This document shows positions 1-7,797 of a stretch of DNA of 10,568 nucleotides, piece after piece. The translations under genes were made by a program, and so were the position numbers. Each line of letters starts with the position of its first letter. The stretch's first letter is position 1. The DNA is taken from assembly GCA_964561235.1 (NCBI GenBank), contig CAZLOV010000083.1, positions 1 through 10,568 of the forward strand, given 5' to 3'. The stretch is from JBCBSP01 sp964561235. GTDB lineage: Bacteria > Pseudomonadota > Alphaproteobacteria > Caulobacterales > Maricaulaceae. Below the pieces are notes generated by a model. That model worked only from the letters and a program-made list of their open reading frames with translations. It was not told the DNA's origin and searched no databases.

Positions 1-232
1 GTTTCTTCACGCTGTCCTTGGACACGCCGAGGACGACGGCGCCGGCCGCCTCGAAGTCGGGCAACAGTTCCGAGAAGGCGATCGCCTCCTTGGTGCAGCC
101 CGAGGTGTCGTCCTTGGGGTAGAAATACAGGACGATCTTGCGCCCGGAGAAGCCGGACAGCGAAACTTCGCCGCCTCCGTCTGCAGGCAGCTTGAAGTCA
201 GGGGCCTTGTCGCCGACGGTCAGTTCGCTCAT
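1..232 (-). CDS. bcp: Bcp/PrxQ-type thioredoxin-dependent peroxiredoxin, N-terminal part (runs off left edge)
   Basis: The first 77 codons of a peroxiredoxin that continues beyond the left edge, so the C-terminal half is not visible. Seen: an N-terminal GDKAPDF motif (residues 7-13) and the AhpC/TSA-fold active-site stretch FYPKDDTSGCT (residues 37-47), with Cys46 as the peroxidatic cysteine. LGVSKDSVKK follows, typical of the Bcp/PrxQ subfamily. Family role: cytosolic reduction of H2O2 and organic hydroperoxides using thioredoxin. The usual Bcp resolving Cys five residues after the peroxidatic one is absent; position 51 is Ile. The enzyme may therefore use another Cys downstream or work by a 1-Cys mechanism. 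The ATG start is supported by a GAGG about 8 nt upstream. It is divergent from the AsmA-like gene, with 119 bp between starts. Family assignment is firm; the subtype is less so. Confidence 0.93.
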   Translation of the reverse strand, partial: MSELTVGDKAPDFKLPADGGGEVSLSGFSGRKIVLYFYPKDDTSGCTKEAIAFSELLPDFEAAGAVVLGVSKDSVKK

Positions 233-252
233 GACGTCATCCTCGTTTTCCG

Positions 253-268
253 GCGCGCGTGCGCGCGT
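253..268. repeat. 16-bp alternating purine–pyrimidine (GC-type) tract
   Basis: Strictly alternating G/C-rich purine–pyrimidine run, almost entirely CG dinucleotides, in the divergent spacer between bcp and the AsmA-like gene. It contains GCGCGC-GT-GCGCGC, which is also an imperfect palindrome. Such tracts can in principle adopt left-handed DNA under supercoiling, but in a GC-rich genome it may be plain composition. No function is claimed. Confidence 0.35.
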
Positions 269-291
269 CCCGCCGGGCGAAGATGTTGCGC

Positions 292-324
292 GCCGGCGCC
301 CGCGTCCAGTCCACGGGCGCCGGC
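292..324. repeat. Perfect 11-bp inverted repeat with 11-nt loop in divergent spacer
   Basis: Left arm GCCGGCGCCCG (292-302) and right arm CGGGCGCCGGC (314-324) are exact reverse complements separated by 11 nt. It lies 27 bp before the AsmA-like start and is not followed by a T-run on either strand. It also lies upstream of both flanking genes, so it does not look like an ordinary intrinsic terminator. If transcribed with the rightward gene it would form a very stable 5'-UTR hairpin just upstream of its ribosome binding site. It could equally be a DNA-level operator. Role unknown. Confidence 0.6.
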
Positions 325-351
325 CGCTGACAGGAGATCCGAAGGGAGCCC

Positions 352-3300
352 ATGCGCCGCGCTGTCCGCCTTAGCGTGCTTTACCTGCTCGAAGCCTTCG
401 CCGCGCTTCTCGCGCTCGCGATCTTCGCAGGCGCAGCCGTGCTGTGGCGGCTCGCCTCGGGGCCGGTGGACGCATCGGCGCTCGAACCCGCCGCCGTGTC
501 CATGCTTGCGGAGGCGTTCAGCGCGCAGAACGCCGAGCTTGGCGGGCTTGAGGCGCGCTTTGATCCGGGCGAGGCGACGATCACCGTGTCGGCGCGCGAT
601 CTGCTTGTTCAGTCCGACACCGGAGCGACGCTGGCGCGCGCGCGGCGCGTTGAAGCCGCGTTCGCGCTCGATGCGCTTCTGATCGGCCGCGCCGCGCCGG
701 TGCGGGTGTCCGCAGACGGAGGCGCATTCGCCGTCGTGCGCCGCTCGGATGGATCAATCGGCGCCGGCTTTGGCCGCGCGGAGCGGCTGCTTTCGGCGTC
801 CCGAAGCGGCGAACGCGGCTCCGGCGCCGGAATGACGCGCTTGCGCGACGCTCTGGCGGCCGTGCGCGAGGAGGGACCGCTCAGCCGGCTAAGCGAAATC
901 GACGTGCGCGGCGTTCAACTGCGCGTGCTGGATGAAGCCTCCGGGCTCGACTGGATCTTCACCGACGTGCGCGCCAATGCGCGCCTCGCAGACGGCGTGG
1001 TGGAAACCGATTTCTCCGGCGCGCTGCTGACATCGGCGGGCATGGCGCCGGTGGCGCTCAATCTGCGCACCGACCGCACGCTTGCAGAGATGTTTCTTGA
1101 TCTGCGCGTTTCCGGTCTTGTTCCCGCCGCAGCCGCGCCGCGCCGCGGGCCGGGCGTGCATTTCGGCCGCATCGATGCGCCGGTCTCCGCCGATCTCGTC
1201 CTGGACGCTTCGCAGACGGAGGGGTTGCGCGCGGCGCTTCTGGAAATCGACGCCGGGCAGGGAACGGTGCGTATCGGCGGCGGGCGCAGCGCATCGCTCG
1301 ACGCCGCCGGCCTGCGGCTGGCCTTCGATACGCGCGAAGGCGAGATACGCCTGGAACGCGCCGAACTGCGTTCGGATGCGGCCGCGGTGGAGGCCTCCGG
1401 CCGCCTTTACGATTTCAGCCGTTTTGAAAACGCGCTGCCGGGCCGCGCGCGCTTCGAGTTTGAGGCGGGGCCGGGGTTCTTCTCCCTGCCGGCGCTGTTT
1501 GAAGGCCCGCGCGAGTGGAGCCGTTTGAGCGCGGATGGCGTCGTGCGGCCGTTCGACCTCGCCGCGGAGATCGAGGCTCTGAGCTTTGCCTTCTCCAGCC
1601 TTGAACTGGAGGCACAGGGCGAGGCCGGGCTCTCCCCGACGCCGGAGGGGCTGCGTCCGCGGCTGCGCGCGGAGGCGGCGATACGCGGACAGCCCCAAAA
1701 GGCCGACGTGCTGGGCTGGTGGCCGCCGGGTTTCGCCAACGGCGCGCGCGAGTGGGTGACGAAGTCCATCATCGACGGCCGGTTGGAGGATGTGCGGCTG
1801 CGCGCGGACATCCCCGCCGACGTGCTCGCCGGAGCGGAGTTCACCGACGACATGCTGGACCTCGCCTTCCGGTTCGAGGACGCCGATGTCTTGTACATGC
1901 CGACAATGACGCCGCTGGTCGGGGTCTCGGGCGAAGCGCGGCTGCGCGGCGCGAGTCTGTCGCTGTCCGGCGGAGGCGGGGCGATCGGCACGATGCAGGT
2001 CGACGAGATTTTCGTGGACGCGCCGCGGCTTGAGCGCGGCGCCGTGATGCGCTTTGGCGGCGCGGGACGCACCAGCCTGCCCGCGCTGATCGCGCTGCTT
2101 GAGGAACCTCCGCTTGAACTGCCCGGCCGCTACGGCGTCCAGCCGGGGGTCTTCGACGGCGACGGCCGGGTCACCTTTGAGATTTCACGGCCGATGCTCT
2201 CGACCGTTCCGCCGGAAGATCTCGGCTACGCGTTCACCGGCGTGTTCGGCGGGGTTGAAGGACCAACGGGGCTCGGCGCGCTGCGCTTCGAGGACGGCGC
2301 AATCGACGTCGCCGCGGACAATTCAGGCCTTGAGGCGCAGGGCGTCGCGCGTATCGCGGGCGCAAATGCAAGACTGCGCTGGACAGAGACCTTCGGCCTC
2401 GAACCCGGGTCCGCCACAACGGGAATTGCAATCGAGTCGCTCGTCGATGCGCGCGCGCTCGACCGGATGGGCCTGCCCTTGCGGCGCTTTCTGGACGGAG
2501 CGGTCGGACTTGAGGCGCGTCTCAACGGGCGCGGCTTCAATTTCGAAACGGTCGAGGCCGCGCTTGATCTTGAAGGCGCCGCGATCGTGGCGCCGAACGA
2601 TCTGTGGTCGAAAGCGCCGGGCGATCCGGCAAGCGCTTCGGTCTCGTTCCGTGTCTTGCCGGAAGGCGGGGCGGAACTCAGCCAGGTCCGGGCCGAGGCC
2701 GCCGGCGCGCGGCTTGAGGCGCGCGCCACCGTCGACGCTGTCGGCCGGCTGCTTGAAGCGCAGGTATCCGAGATCTTCGTCGACGGCCTGATGGATCTTT
2801 CCGGTACGGCGGATCGCCCTGACGGCCCGGACGGCCCCCTGCGGCTCGATCTCGACGGCCGCTATCTCGACGCGGAGCCGTTTCTTGACGAGGCGCGCCG
2901 GAGCGGCATGGGCGGCGGCGACGCTTCCGGGGCCTTCATCCTCGACGCGCGGCTGGACGTGCTTGGCGTCCGCGGGGCGGAAATGCGTGATGCGACGCTC
3001 CAGCTCTCACTTGCCGAGAGCGGCCTGGAGCGGCTCAATTTCGAGGCGGACGGGCCGCGCGGGCGCACGCGCGCGGAGGTCGCCGCGCCGGATGTGGACG
3101 CGCCGCGGAATGTCGTGATGCGCAGTCCGGATGCGGGTCTGGTCCTGTCGGCGCTTACCGGCTACGGCAACGCCGAGGGCGGCGTGCTGGTGCTGGATGC
3201 GCAAGCGCCGCCGGCCGGCGGCGAAGGCGCGCTCGCCGGCGCGCTTTCGGTGACCGGCTTCCGTCTGGATCAGATGCCGCTCCTTGCCCGCGTGCTCGCT

Positions 3301-3816
3301 GCGGGGTCGCTGCAGGGCCTCGCCGACCTCCTTGCCGGCGGCGAGGGCATCAGTTTCGAAACCCTGGAAGCGGAATTCCGCTGGTCCGACGGCGTGCTCG
3401 AGATGCGCAGCGCCCGCGCCGCCGGACCCTCGCTGGGCGCAACCTGGGAAGGCGTGGTGGATTTTGCGCAGGCGCGCGTCGCCGTCGACGGGACGCTGCT
3501 GCCCTCCTACGGGGTGAACTCCGCCGCCAGCGGTCTGCCGGTGCTGGGAGACATCCTCACCTCCCGCCCCGGGGAAGGACTCATCGGGCTGACATTTTCG
3601 GCGGAAGGCCCGTTCAGCTCGACGCGCGTGTTCGCCAATCCGCTGTCCGCGCTCGCCCCCGGCGTGTTTCGCCGCATCTTCGAAGGCACCAGCGCGGAGC
3701 GCGAATTCGAGGCGCTCGAGAACCGGCGCCGGGCTGCGGAAGGCCTGCCGCCGGTGGAGACGCCGCCGTCAGGCGCAACGCCGCCTCAAGACGACGGCGG
3801 CGGCCGGCGGCGCTAG
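352..3816 (+). CDS. AsmA-like/DUF3971 (YhdP-type) membrane-anchored protein
   Basis: A 1154-residue protein with one N-terminal transmembrane anchor (about residues 8-32, after MRRAVRL) and a long periplasmic body predicted to be mostly repetitive beta structure. The DUF3971 signature GWWPPGFANGAREWV is near residues 455-469. The AsmA-like C-terminal signature runs from GTLLPSYGVNSA (from residue 1047) through LPVLGDILT to NPLSALAPG (about 1098-1106). A polar, Pro/Arg-rich tail of about 40 residues follows. Known for the family: YhdP, TamB and YdbH of Escherichia coli are bridge-like proteins that carry phospholipid between inner and outer membranes. Inference: this is the alphaproteobacterial counterpart. 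The ATG has a GAAGGGAG ribosome binding site ending a few bases upstream. It appears monocistronic, with bcp diverging upstream and bdhA converging 3 bp beyond its stop. No frameshift is seen. Confidence 0.9.
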   Translation: MRRAVRLSVLYLLEAFAALLALAIFAGAAVLWRLASGPVDASALEPAAVSMLAEAFSAQNAELGGLEARFDPGEATITVSARDLLVQSDTGATLARARRVEAAFALDALLIGRAAPVRVSADGGAFAVVRRSDGSIGAGFGRAERLLSASRSGERGSGAGMTRLRDALAAVREEGPLSRLSEIDVRGVQLRVLDEASGLDWIFTDVRANARLADGVVETDFSGALLTSAGMAPVALNLRTDRTLAEMFLDLRVSGLVPAAAAPRRGPGVHFGRIDAPVSADLVLDASQTEGLRAALLEIDAGQGTVRIGGGRSASLDAAGLRLAFDTREGEIRLERAELRSDAAAVEASGRLYDFSRFENALPGRARFEFEAGPGFFSLPALFEGPREWSRLSADGVVRPFDLAAEIEALSFAFSSLELEAQGEAGLSPTPEGLRPRLRAEAAIRGQPQKADVLGWWPPGFANGAREWVTKSIIDGRLEDVRLRADIPADVLAGAEFTDDMLDLAFRFEDADVLYMPTMTPLVGVSGEARLRGASLSLSGGGGAIGTMQVDEIFVDAPRLERGAVMRFGGAGRTSLPALIALLEEPPLELPGRYGVQPGVFDGDGRVTFEISRPMLSTVPPEDLGYAFTGVFGGVEGPTGLGALRFEDGAIDVAADNSGLEAQGVARIAGANARLRWTETFGLEPGSATTGIAIESLVDARALDRMGLPLRRFLDGAVGLEARLNGRGFNFETVEAALDLEGAAIVAPNDLWSKAPGDPASASVSFRVLPEGGAELSQVRAEAAGARLEARATVDAVGRLLEAQVSEIFVDGLMDLSGTADRPDGPDGPLRLDLDGRYLDAEPFLDEARRSGMGGGDASGAFILDARLDVLGVRGAEMRDATLQLSLAESGLERLNFEADGPRGRTRAEVAAPDVDAPRNVVMRSPDAGLVLSALTGYGNAEGGVLVLDAQAPPAGGEGALAGALSVTGFRLDQMPLLARVLAAGSLQGLADLLAGGEGISFETLEAEFRWSDGVLEMRSARAAGPSLGATWEGVVDFAQARVAVDGTLLPSYGVNSAASGLPVLGDILTSRPGEGLIGLTFSAEGPFSSTRVFANPLSALAPGVFRRIFEGTSAEREFEALENRRRAAEGLPPVETPPSGATPPQDDGGGRRR

Positions 3817-3822
3817 GCGCTA
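3809..3822. repeat. Tandem 7-bp repeat holding both convergent stop codons
   Basis: GGCGCTA occurs twice head to tail. The first copy plus the next G gives the TAG stop of the AsmA-like gene (3814-3816). The end of the second copy, read on the minus strand, gives the TAG stop of the 3-hydroxybutyrate dehydrogenase (3820-3822). Only three bases separate the genes, so no dedicated terminator fits between them. Confidence 0.6.
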
Positions 3823-4605
3823 TTGCGCGGTCCAGCCGCCTTCCACAGGCAGGGCGGCCCCGTTGATCTGGGCGGCGTGTTCGCCGGCGAGATAGACCGC
3901 CAACGCGCCAAGCTGCTCGACCGTGACGAATTCCTTCGTGGGCTGGGCGGCGAGCATCACGTCGCGCTTGACCTCTTCCTCGCTGATGCCGCGCGCCTTG
4001 GCGGTGTCGGCGATCTGGTTCTCCACCAGCGGGGTCAGCACATAGCCCGGACAGATCGCGTTTGCGGTCACGCCCGACGTCGCGCCCTCGAGCGCCAGCG
4101 TCTTGGTGAAGCCGAGCACGCCGTGCTTGGCCGCCACATAGGCTGACTTGAAAGGCGAGGCCACAAGCCCGTGGGCGGATGCGATGTTGATGATGCGGCC
4201 GTAGCCGCGCGCCTTCATGCCGCCGAAGACGAGCTTGGTGACCGCGAACACTGCGGAGAGGTTGAGGCCGATGATCAGGTCCCACTTCTCCTCGGGAAAC
4301 TCCTCGACGGGAGACACGTGCTGGACGCCGGCGTTATTTACGAGGATGTCGACATGCCCGAAGGCGGCCTCGGCTGCGGAGACCATCTCTCGGATCTGGT
4401 CGCGCGCGGTCAGATCAGCGCCGTGATAGACCGCCTTGACCCCGTGATCGGCCTCGATGCGCGCGCGCTGGGCCTCGATCGCATCCGCGTCGCCGAAGCC
4501 GTTGATGAGCACATTGCAGCCGGCCCCCGCGAGCGCCTCGGCGACGCCTGCGCCGATGCCGGAGGTGGAGCCGGTCACGACGGCGTTCTTGCCCTTCAGT
4601 GTCAT
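3820..4605 (-). CDS. bdhA: D-3-hydroxybutyrate dehydrogenase (short-chain dehydrogenase/reductase)
   Basis: A 261-residue classical SDR. Seen: the nucleotide-binding TGSTSGIG (residues 11-18), NNAG (90-93), Asn115, and the catalytic set Ser143, Tyr156 and Lys160. The stretch SAHGLVASPFKSAYVAAK (143-160) together with CPGYVLTPL (185-193) and QPTKEFVT (221-228) is diagnostic of the 3-hydroxybutyrate dehydrogenase family. Gln95, His145 and Lys153 match the family's substrate-binding positions. Known reaction: (R)-3-hydroxybutyrate + NAD+ to acetoacetate + NADH, in the cytosol, in polyhydroxybutyrate and ketone-body use. An in-frame ATG 12 codons further upstream was rejected because the SDR fold starts at MTLKGKNAVVTG and that ATG has an AGAGGA 6 nt ahead. 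It lies 32 bp downstream of tyrS on the same strand, so cotranscription is likely. Confidence 0.93.
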   Translation of the reverse strand: MTLKGKNAVVTGSTSGIGAGVAEALAGAGCNVLINGFGDADAIEAQRARIEADHGVKAVYHGADLTARDQIREMVSAAEAAFGHVDILVNNAGVQHVSPVEEFPEEKWDLIIGLNLSAVFAVTKLVFGGMKARGYGRIINIASAHGLVASPFKSAYVAAKHGVLGFTKTLALEGATSGVTANAICPGYVLTPLVENQIADTAKARGISEEEVKRDVMLAAQPTKEFVTVEQLGALAVYLAGEHAAQINGAALPVEGGWTAQ

Positions 4606-4611
4606 GGAAGG

Positions 4612-4617
4612 TCCTCT
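4612..4617 (-). promoter_or_regulatory. Ribosome binding site that fixes the bdhA start
   Basis: AGAGGA on the minus strand lies 6 nt before the ATG at 4605-4603. It supports this start over the in-frame ATG at 4641, which would lie inside the end of tyrS. Confidence 0.65.
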
Positions 4618-4637
4618 TTCCTTTGCGGCCGACAGGA

Positions 4638-5876
4638 TCACACGGGTTTGACAAGCGCATGACGCTTTTTCCCGACGGACAGTCTGACCGCGCCGCCGGA
4701 AAGATCGCTTGACGATATCGAGAGCGCGTCGTCCTCGACGGCGTCATCGTTCACCTTGACCGCGCGCTCCTTCACCTTGCGGCGGCCTTCGCCCTTCGAG
4801 GCGACAAGCCCCGCCTCCACAAGCGCGTCGAGAAGCGGCAGCCCGGCGTCCAGACGCGCCGCCTCGACTTCGATCGTGGGCAGCGCCGCGCCCGCGCCGC
4901 CGCCGGTGAACACTTCCCGCGCGGTGGCTTCCGCCTCCCGCGCGGCGTCTTCTCCGTGAAGAAGGGCCGTGGCTTCGTTGGCCAGCCGCACCTTGGCGTC
5001 GTTGATCCCGGCGCCTTCCAGCGCTTCAAGGCGTGCGATCTCGTCGAGCGGCACATCCGTGAACAGGCGCAGGAAGCGGCCGACATCGGCGTCCTCGGCG
5101 TTGCGCCAGAACTGCCAATACTCATACGGGCTCATCCGGTCGGCGTTGAGCCAGACCGCGCCGTCTGCAGTCTTTCCCATCTTCGCGCCCGAGGCGGTGG
5201 TGATGAGCGGGGTGGTGAAGCCGAACACTTTCGTATCGTCGACGCGGCGGCAGAGCTCCACGCCGTTGACGATATTGCCCCACTGATCCGCTCCGCCGAG
5301 CTGGAGCGTGCAGCCGTACCGGCGGCTGAGCTCGAGGAAGTCGACCGCCTGCAGCAGCATGTAGTTGAACTCGAGGAAGGTCAGCGGCTGCTCGCGCTCC
5401 AGACGCAGGCGCACGCTGTCGAACGTCAACATCCTGTTGATCGTGAAATGACGCCCGTACTCGCGCAGGAAGTCGAGATAGCCGTAGCCTGCCAGCCAGT
5501 CGTCATTGTCCACGAGGAGGTAGTCGTCTTGACCGAGCAGCCGGTCGAACGCCGTTTTGATCCCCGTCTTGTACTGCGCAATGACCTCCGGGGTCAGAAG
5601 CGGCCTGCTGGCGTCTTTTCCGGAGGGATCGCCGACCTTCGAGGTTGCAGCGCCCAGCAGGACGATCGGCGTATGGCCGGCCTGCCGCATCCGGCGCAGC
5701 ATCATGATCTGTACGAGGCTGCCGACATGCAGGCTGTCGGCGGTCAGATCAAAGCCGATATAGCCGGTGATCGGCCCGGCTGCGGCGGCGGCATCCAGCC
5801 CTTCGACGTCGGTGGCCTGATAGAGATAGCCGCGGTCCGTCAGAATCTGCATGAGATCGGATTTGTGCTCGCTCAT
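4638..5876 (-). CDS. tyrS: Tyrosyl-tRNA synthetase
   Basis: A 412-residue class I aminoacyl-tRNA synthetase that charges tRNA-Tyr with tyrosine in the cytosol. Seen: the tyrosine-pocket segment GYIGFDLTADS (38-48); the HIGH-box equivalent HVGS (50-53); NYMLLQAVDF (171-180), carrying the Tyr, Gln and Asp that contact substrate; GGADQWGN (194-201); and the KMSKS-type loop KMGKT (232-236). The C-terminal part from about residue 345 is an S4-like RNA-binding domain. Length and motif set fit the bacterial TyrRS group with a KxGK loop. The ATG is preceded by AAGGAG at about 8 nt spacing. It is divergent from anmK with an 86-bp spacer and is followed on the same strand by bdhA. No T-box or other leader fits in the short spacer, and I could not identify a convincing promoter there. 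Confidence 0.98.
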   Translation of the reverse strand: MSEHKSDLMQILTDRGYLYQATDVEGLDAAAAAGPITGYIGFDLTADSLHVGSLVQIMMLRRMRQAGHTPIVLLGAATSKVGDPSGKDASRPLLTPEVIAQYKTGIKTAFDRLLGQDDYLLVDNDDWLAGYGYLDFLREYGRHFTINRMLTFDSVRLRLEREQPLTFLEFNYMLLQAVDFLELSRRYGCTLQLGGADQWGNIVNGVELCRRVDDTKVFGFTTPLITTASGAKMGKTADGAVWLNADRMSPYEYWQFWRNAEDADVGRFLRLFTDVPLDEIARLEALEGAGINDAKVRLANEATALLHGEDAAREAEATAREVFTGGGAGAALPTIEVEAARLDAGLPLLDALVEAGLVASKGEGRRKVKERAVKVNDDAVEDDALSISSSDLSGGAVRLSVGKKRHALVKPV

Positions 5877-5962
5877 GATCGGAACTCCTTGACGGTCCGG
5901 GCGGATCGGAAGACGGCGGTGTCTAGCAAGGCCCAGCCCCGCCGCAAAGCGCGAGGTGTCGA

Positions 5963-7099
5963 ATGAACCGCGAAGACGGATTTCTCGCCTGCGGGCTTAT
6001 GAGCGGCACCTCGCTCGACGGCGTGGACGCAGCGCTCCTGCGAACCGACGGGGAGGCGATCCTGGGCTTCGGCCCCGGTGTCGAGCGGCCCTACGCGCCG
6101 GGCGAGCGCGCCGTGCTTGAGGCGGCCGTCGAGGCGGCGCTCTCCTGGCGATGGTCCGGAGACGAACCCGCCGTCTTCGCCGACGCCGAGCAGGTTCTCA
6201 CCGACACTCACGCCGAGGCGGTGCGGCTTGTCTGCGAGCGGGCGGGCGTTTCGCCCGAGTTGCTCGATCTGGTCGGGTTTCATGGCCAGACCGTCGTCCA
6301 TGAGGCTCCCAGGGAGGGCCGCGCCGGCCGGACGCGCCAGCTTGGAGACGGCGATGCGCTGGCAAGGCGCCTCGGCGTCGATGTGGCGTTCGACTTCCGC
6401 AGCGCCGACATGGCCGCCGGCGGGCAGGGCGCGCCGCTCGTTCCGATCTATCACCGGGCGCTTGCGCGCTTTTCCGGGCTCGAGACGCCGCTCGCCGTGC
6501 TCAATATCGGCGGTGTCGCCAACATCACCCTGATCGATGCGGCAGGCGGGCTCGCGGCCTTCGACACCGGACCCGGCAACGGGCTGATCGACGCCTTCGT
6601 TCAGGCGCGCACCGGTCTGGCCTGCGACGCCGGCGGCGCGCTGGCGGCGTCAGGCCGCGTGCATGAGGCGGCGCTGGAAGAGATGCTCGCCCATCCGCAC
6701 TTCAAGGGCGAAGGGCCGCGTTCGCTTGACCGCTGGGACTTCACCCTGGACGCCGTGGCCAATCTCTCCGACGCGGACGGCGCGGCGACGCTAACCGTGC
6801 TCACGGCTGCGGCAGCCGCCGCCGGCGTGCGCGCGGGCGCCGAACCCGAGCGTGTGATCGTATGCGGCGGAGGACGGTTGAACGCCACCTTGATCGAGTT
6901 GATCGCGGAAGCCGCAGGCCTGCCCGCCGTTCCCGCCGAAGCCGTGGGCTGGCGCGGCGGCCTGATCGAGGCGGAAGCCTTCGCCTATCTCGCCGCGCGC
7001 ACGGCGCGCGGTCTTCCGATCACGTTTCCGGGAACGACCGGCGCCGCCGAGGCGCTCGCCGGAGGCCGTCTTGCGAAAGCGCCGGACCGGGCCGCCTAG
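5963..7099 (+). CDS. anmK: Anhydro-N-acetylmuramic acid kinase
   Basis: A 378-residue ASKHA-fold sugar kinase. Seen: the family hallmark GLMSGTSLDGVDAALL (11-26); GFHGQTVVH (105-113); DFRSADMAAGGQGAPLVP (144-161); LNIGGVANIT (180-189); the ATP/phosphate-site FDTGPGN (200-206); and CGGGRLN (301-307). Known reaction: ATP-dependent ring-opening and phosphorylation of 1,6-anhydro-MurNAc to MurNAc-6-phosphate, a cytosolic step in cell-wall recycling. Length is normal for the family. The ATG has a modest GAGG 6 nt upstream. It is divergent from tyrS, an arrangement I recall as common in Alphaproteobacteria. Its TAG stop overlaps the stop of the convergent hydrolase within a shared CTAG. Confidence 0.97.
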   Translation: MNREDGFLACGLMSGTSLDGVDAALLRTDGEAILGFGPGVERPYAPGERAVLEAAVEAALSWRWSGDEPAVFADAEQVLTDTHAEAVRLVCERAGVSPELLDLVGFHGQTVVHEAPREGRAGRTRQLGDGDALARRLGVDVAFDFRSADMAAGGQGAPLVPIYHRALARFSGLETPLAVLNIGGVANITLIDAAGGLAAFDTGPGNGLIDAFVQARTGLACDAGGALAASGRVHEAALEEMLAHPHFKGEGPRSLDRWDFTLDAVANLSDADGAATLTVLTAAAAAAGVRAGAEPERVIVCGGGRLNATLIELIAEAAGLPAVPAEAVGWRGGLIEAEAFAYLAARTARGLPITFPGTTGAAEALAGGRLAKAPDRAA

Positions 7100-7773
7100 C
7101 GTTTCCCCGAGCTTTCGATCTGCGGCGCGTTGAGAATGGCCAACCGCCCGTCGAGATAGGTCGCGACCACCTCGTCCAGCTCCGGCAGGTGCTGGGTGAA
7201 CAGATGGCCTGCGCCGGGCAGCACCTTGCGCGTGATTTCAATGCCCTTTTGCGTGCGCACCTTGCTCATCACGCGCTCCATGTCGTCGGGCGGCACGATC
7301 GCGTCGGCCTCGCCGTGGGCGACGACGCCGGAGGCCGGGCAGGGGGCCAGGAAGGTGAAGTCGTACATGTTTGTCGGCGGCGAGACCGAGATGAAGCCGG
7401 CGATCTCCGGCCGGCGCATCAGCAGCTGCATGCCGATCCAGGCGCCGAAGGAATGGCCTGCGACCCAGCAATAGGGCGCATGAGGATTGTGCGACTGGGC
7501 CCAGTCGAGCGCAGTGGCCGCGTCGGACAACTCGCCAAGGCCCTGCTCGTAGACGCCCTGGCTCCGCCCGACGCCCCGGAAATTGAACCGGAGCACGGAA
7601 AAACCCCGCGCCTTGAACATGTCGTACATCTGGGTGACGACCGGCGTGTCCATGTGGCCGCCGCCGCGCGGGTGCGCGTGCAGGACGAGCGCCACAGGCG
7701 CGTCATCGGTCTTTCCCGGGGAGTACTTGCCTTCAAGCCGGCCTGCCGGGCCAGGGATGATCACGTCGGGCAT
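7096..7773 (-). CDS. Alpha/beta hydrolase of unknown substrate, divergent from iscR
   Basis: A 225-residue single-domain alpha/beta hydrolase without signal peptide. Seen: the oxyanion-side HAHPRGGGHMD (32-42); RFNFRGVGRSQG (62-73); the nucleophile elbow GHSFG (106-110, Ser108); a likely acid at Asp157 in HGEADAIVPP; and a likely catalytic His190 in GAGH. These features match a conserved alphaproteobacterial family usually named only 'alpha/beta hydrolase', with no established substrate that I know of. The start is chosen at MPDVIIPGPAGRLEG because relatives begin this way. An in-frame GTG at 7809 would add 12 residues but has no ribosome binding site, and a -10-like CATAAT overlaps that extension. 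It ends against anmK with a 4-bp overlap and shares its upstream spacer with the iscR–suf operon, so a link to Fe-S metabolism is possible but is only inference. Confidence 0.88.
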   Translation of the reverse strand: MPDVIIPGPAGRLEGKYSPGKTDDAPVALVLHAHPRGGGHMDTPVVTQMYDMFKARGFSVLRFNFRGVGRSQGVYEQGLGELSDAATALDWAQSHNPHAPYCWVAGHSFGAWIGMQLLMRRPEIAGFISVSPPTNMYDFTFLAPCPASGVVAHGEADAIVPPDDMERVMSKVRTQKGIEITRKVLPGAGHLFTQHLPELDEVVATYLDGRLAILNAPQIESSGKR

Positions 7774-7797
7774 GGAGCGTCGGACACCTGTAACTGG

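Noticed and set aside
138..374. A 78-codon plus-strand frame over the bcp start and the divergent spacer
   Set aside because: It overlaps the bcp start antisense and the AsmA-like start, with Pro/Ser/Arg low-complexity content and no ribosome binding site argument.
4606..4637. A small hairpin between tyrS and bdhA
   Set aside because: Pairing is only 3-4 bp and overlaps the bdhA ribosome binding site; not convincing as a terminator or riboswitch.
5877..5962. Promoters in the tyrS–anmK divergent spacer
   Set aside because: A TTGACG (5889-5894) exists, but the nearest -10-like sequence is about 27 bp away; nothing has acceptable spacing on either strand.
4956..5966. A 336-codon open frame on the plus strand, antisense to tyrS
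   Set aside because: It lies entirely opposite an unmistakable tyrS, has no family motifs, and is the kind of long antisense frame that GC-rich codon usage creates.
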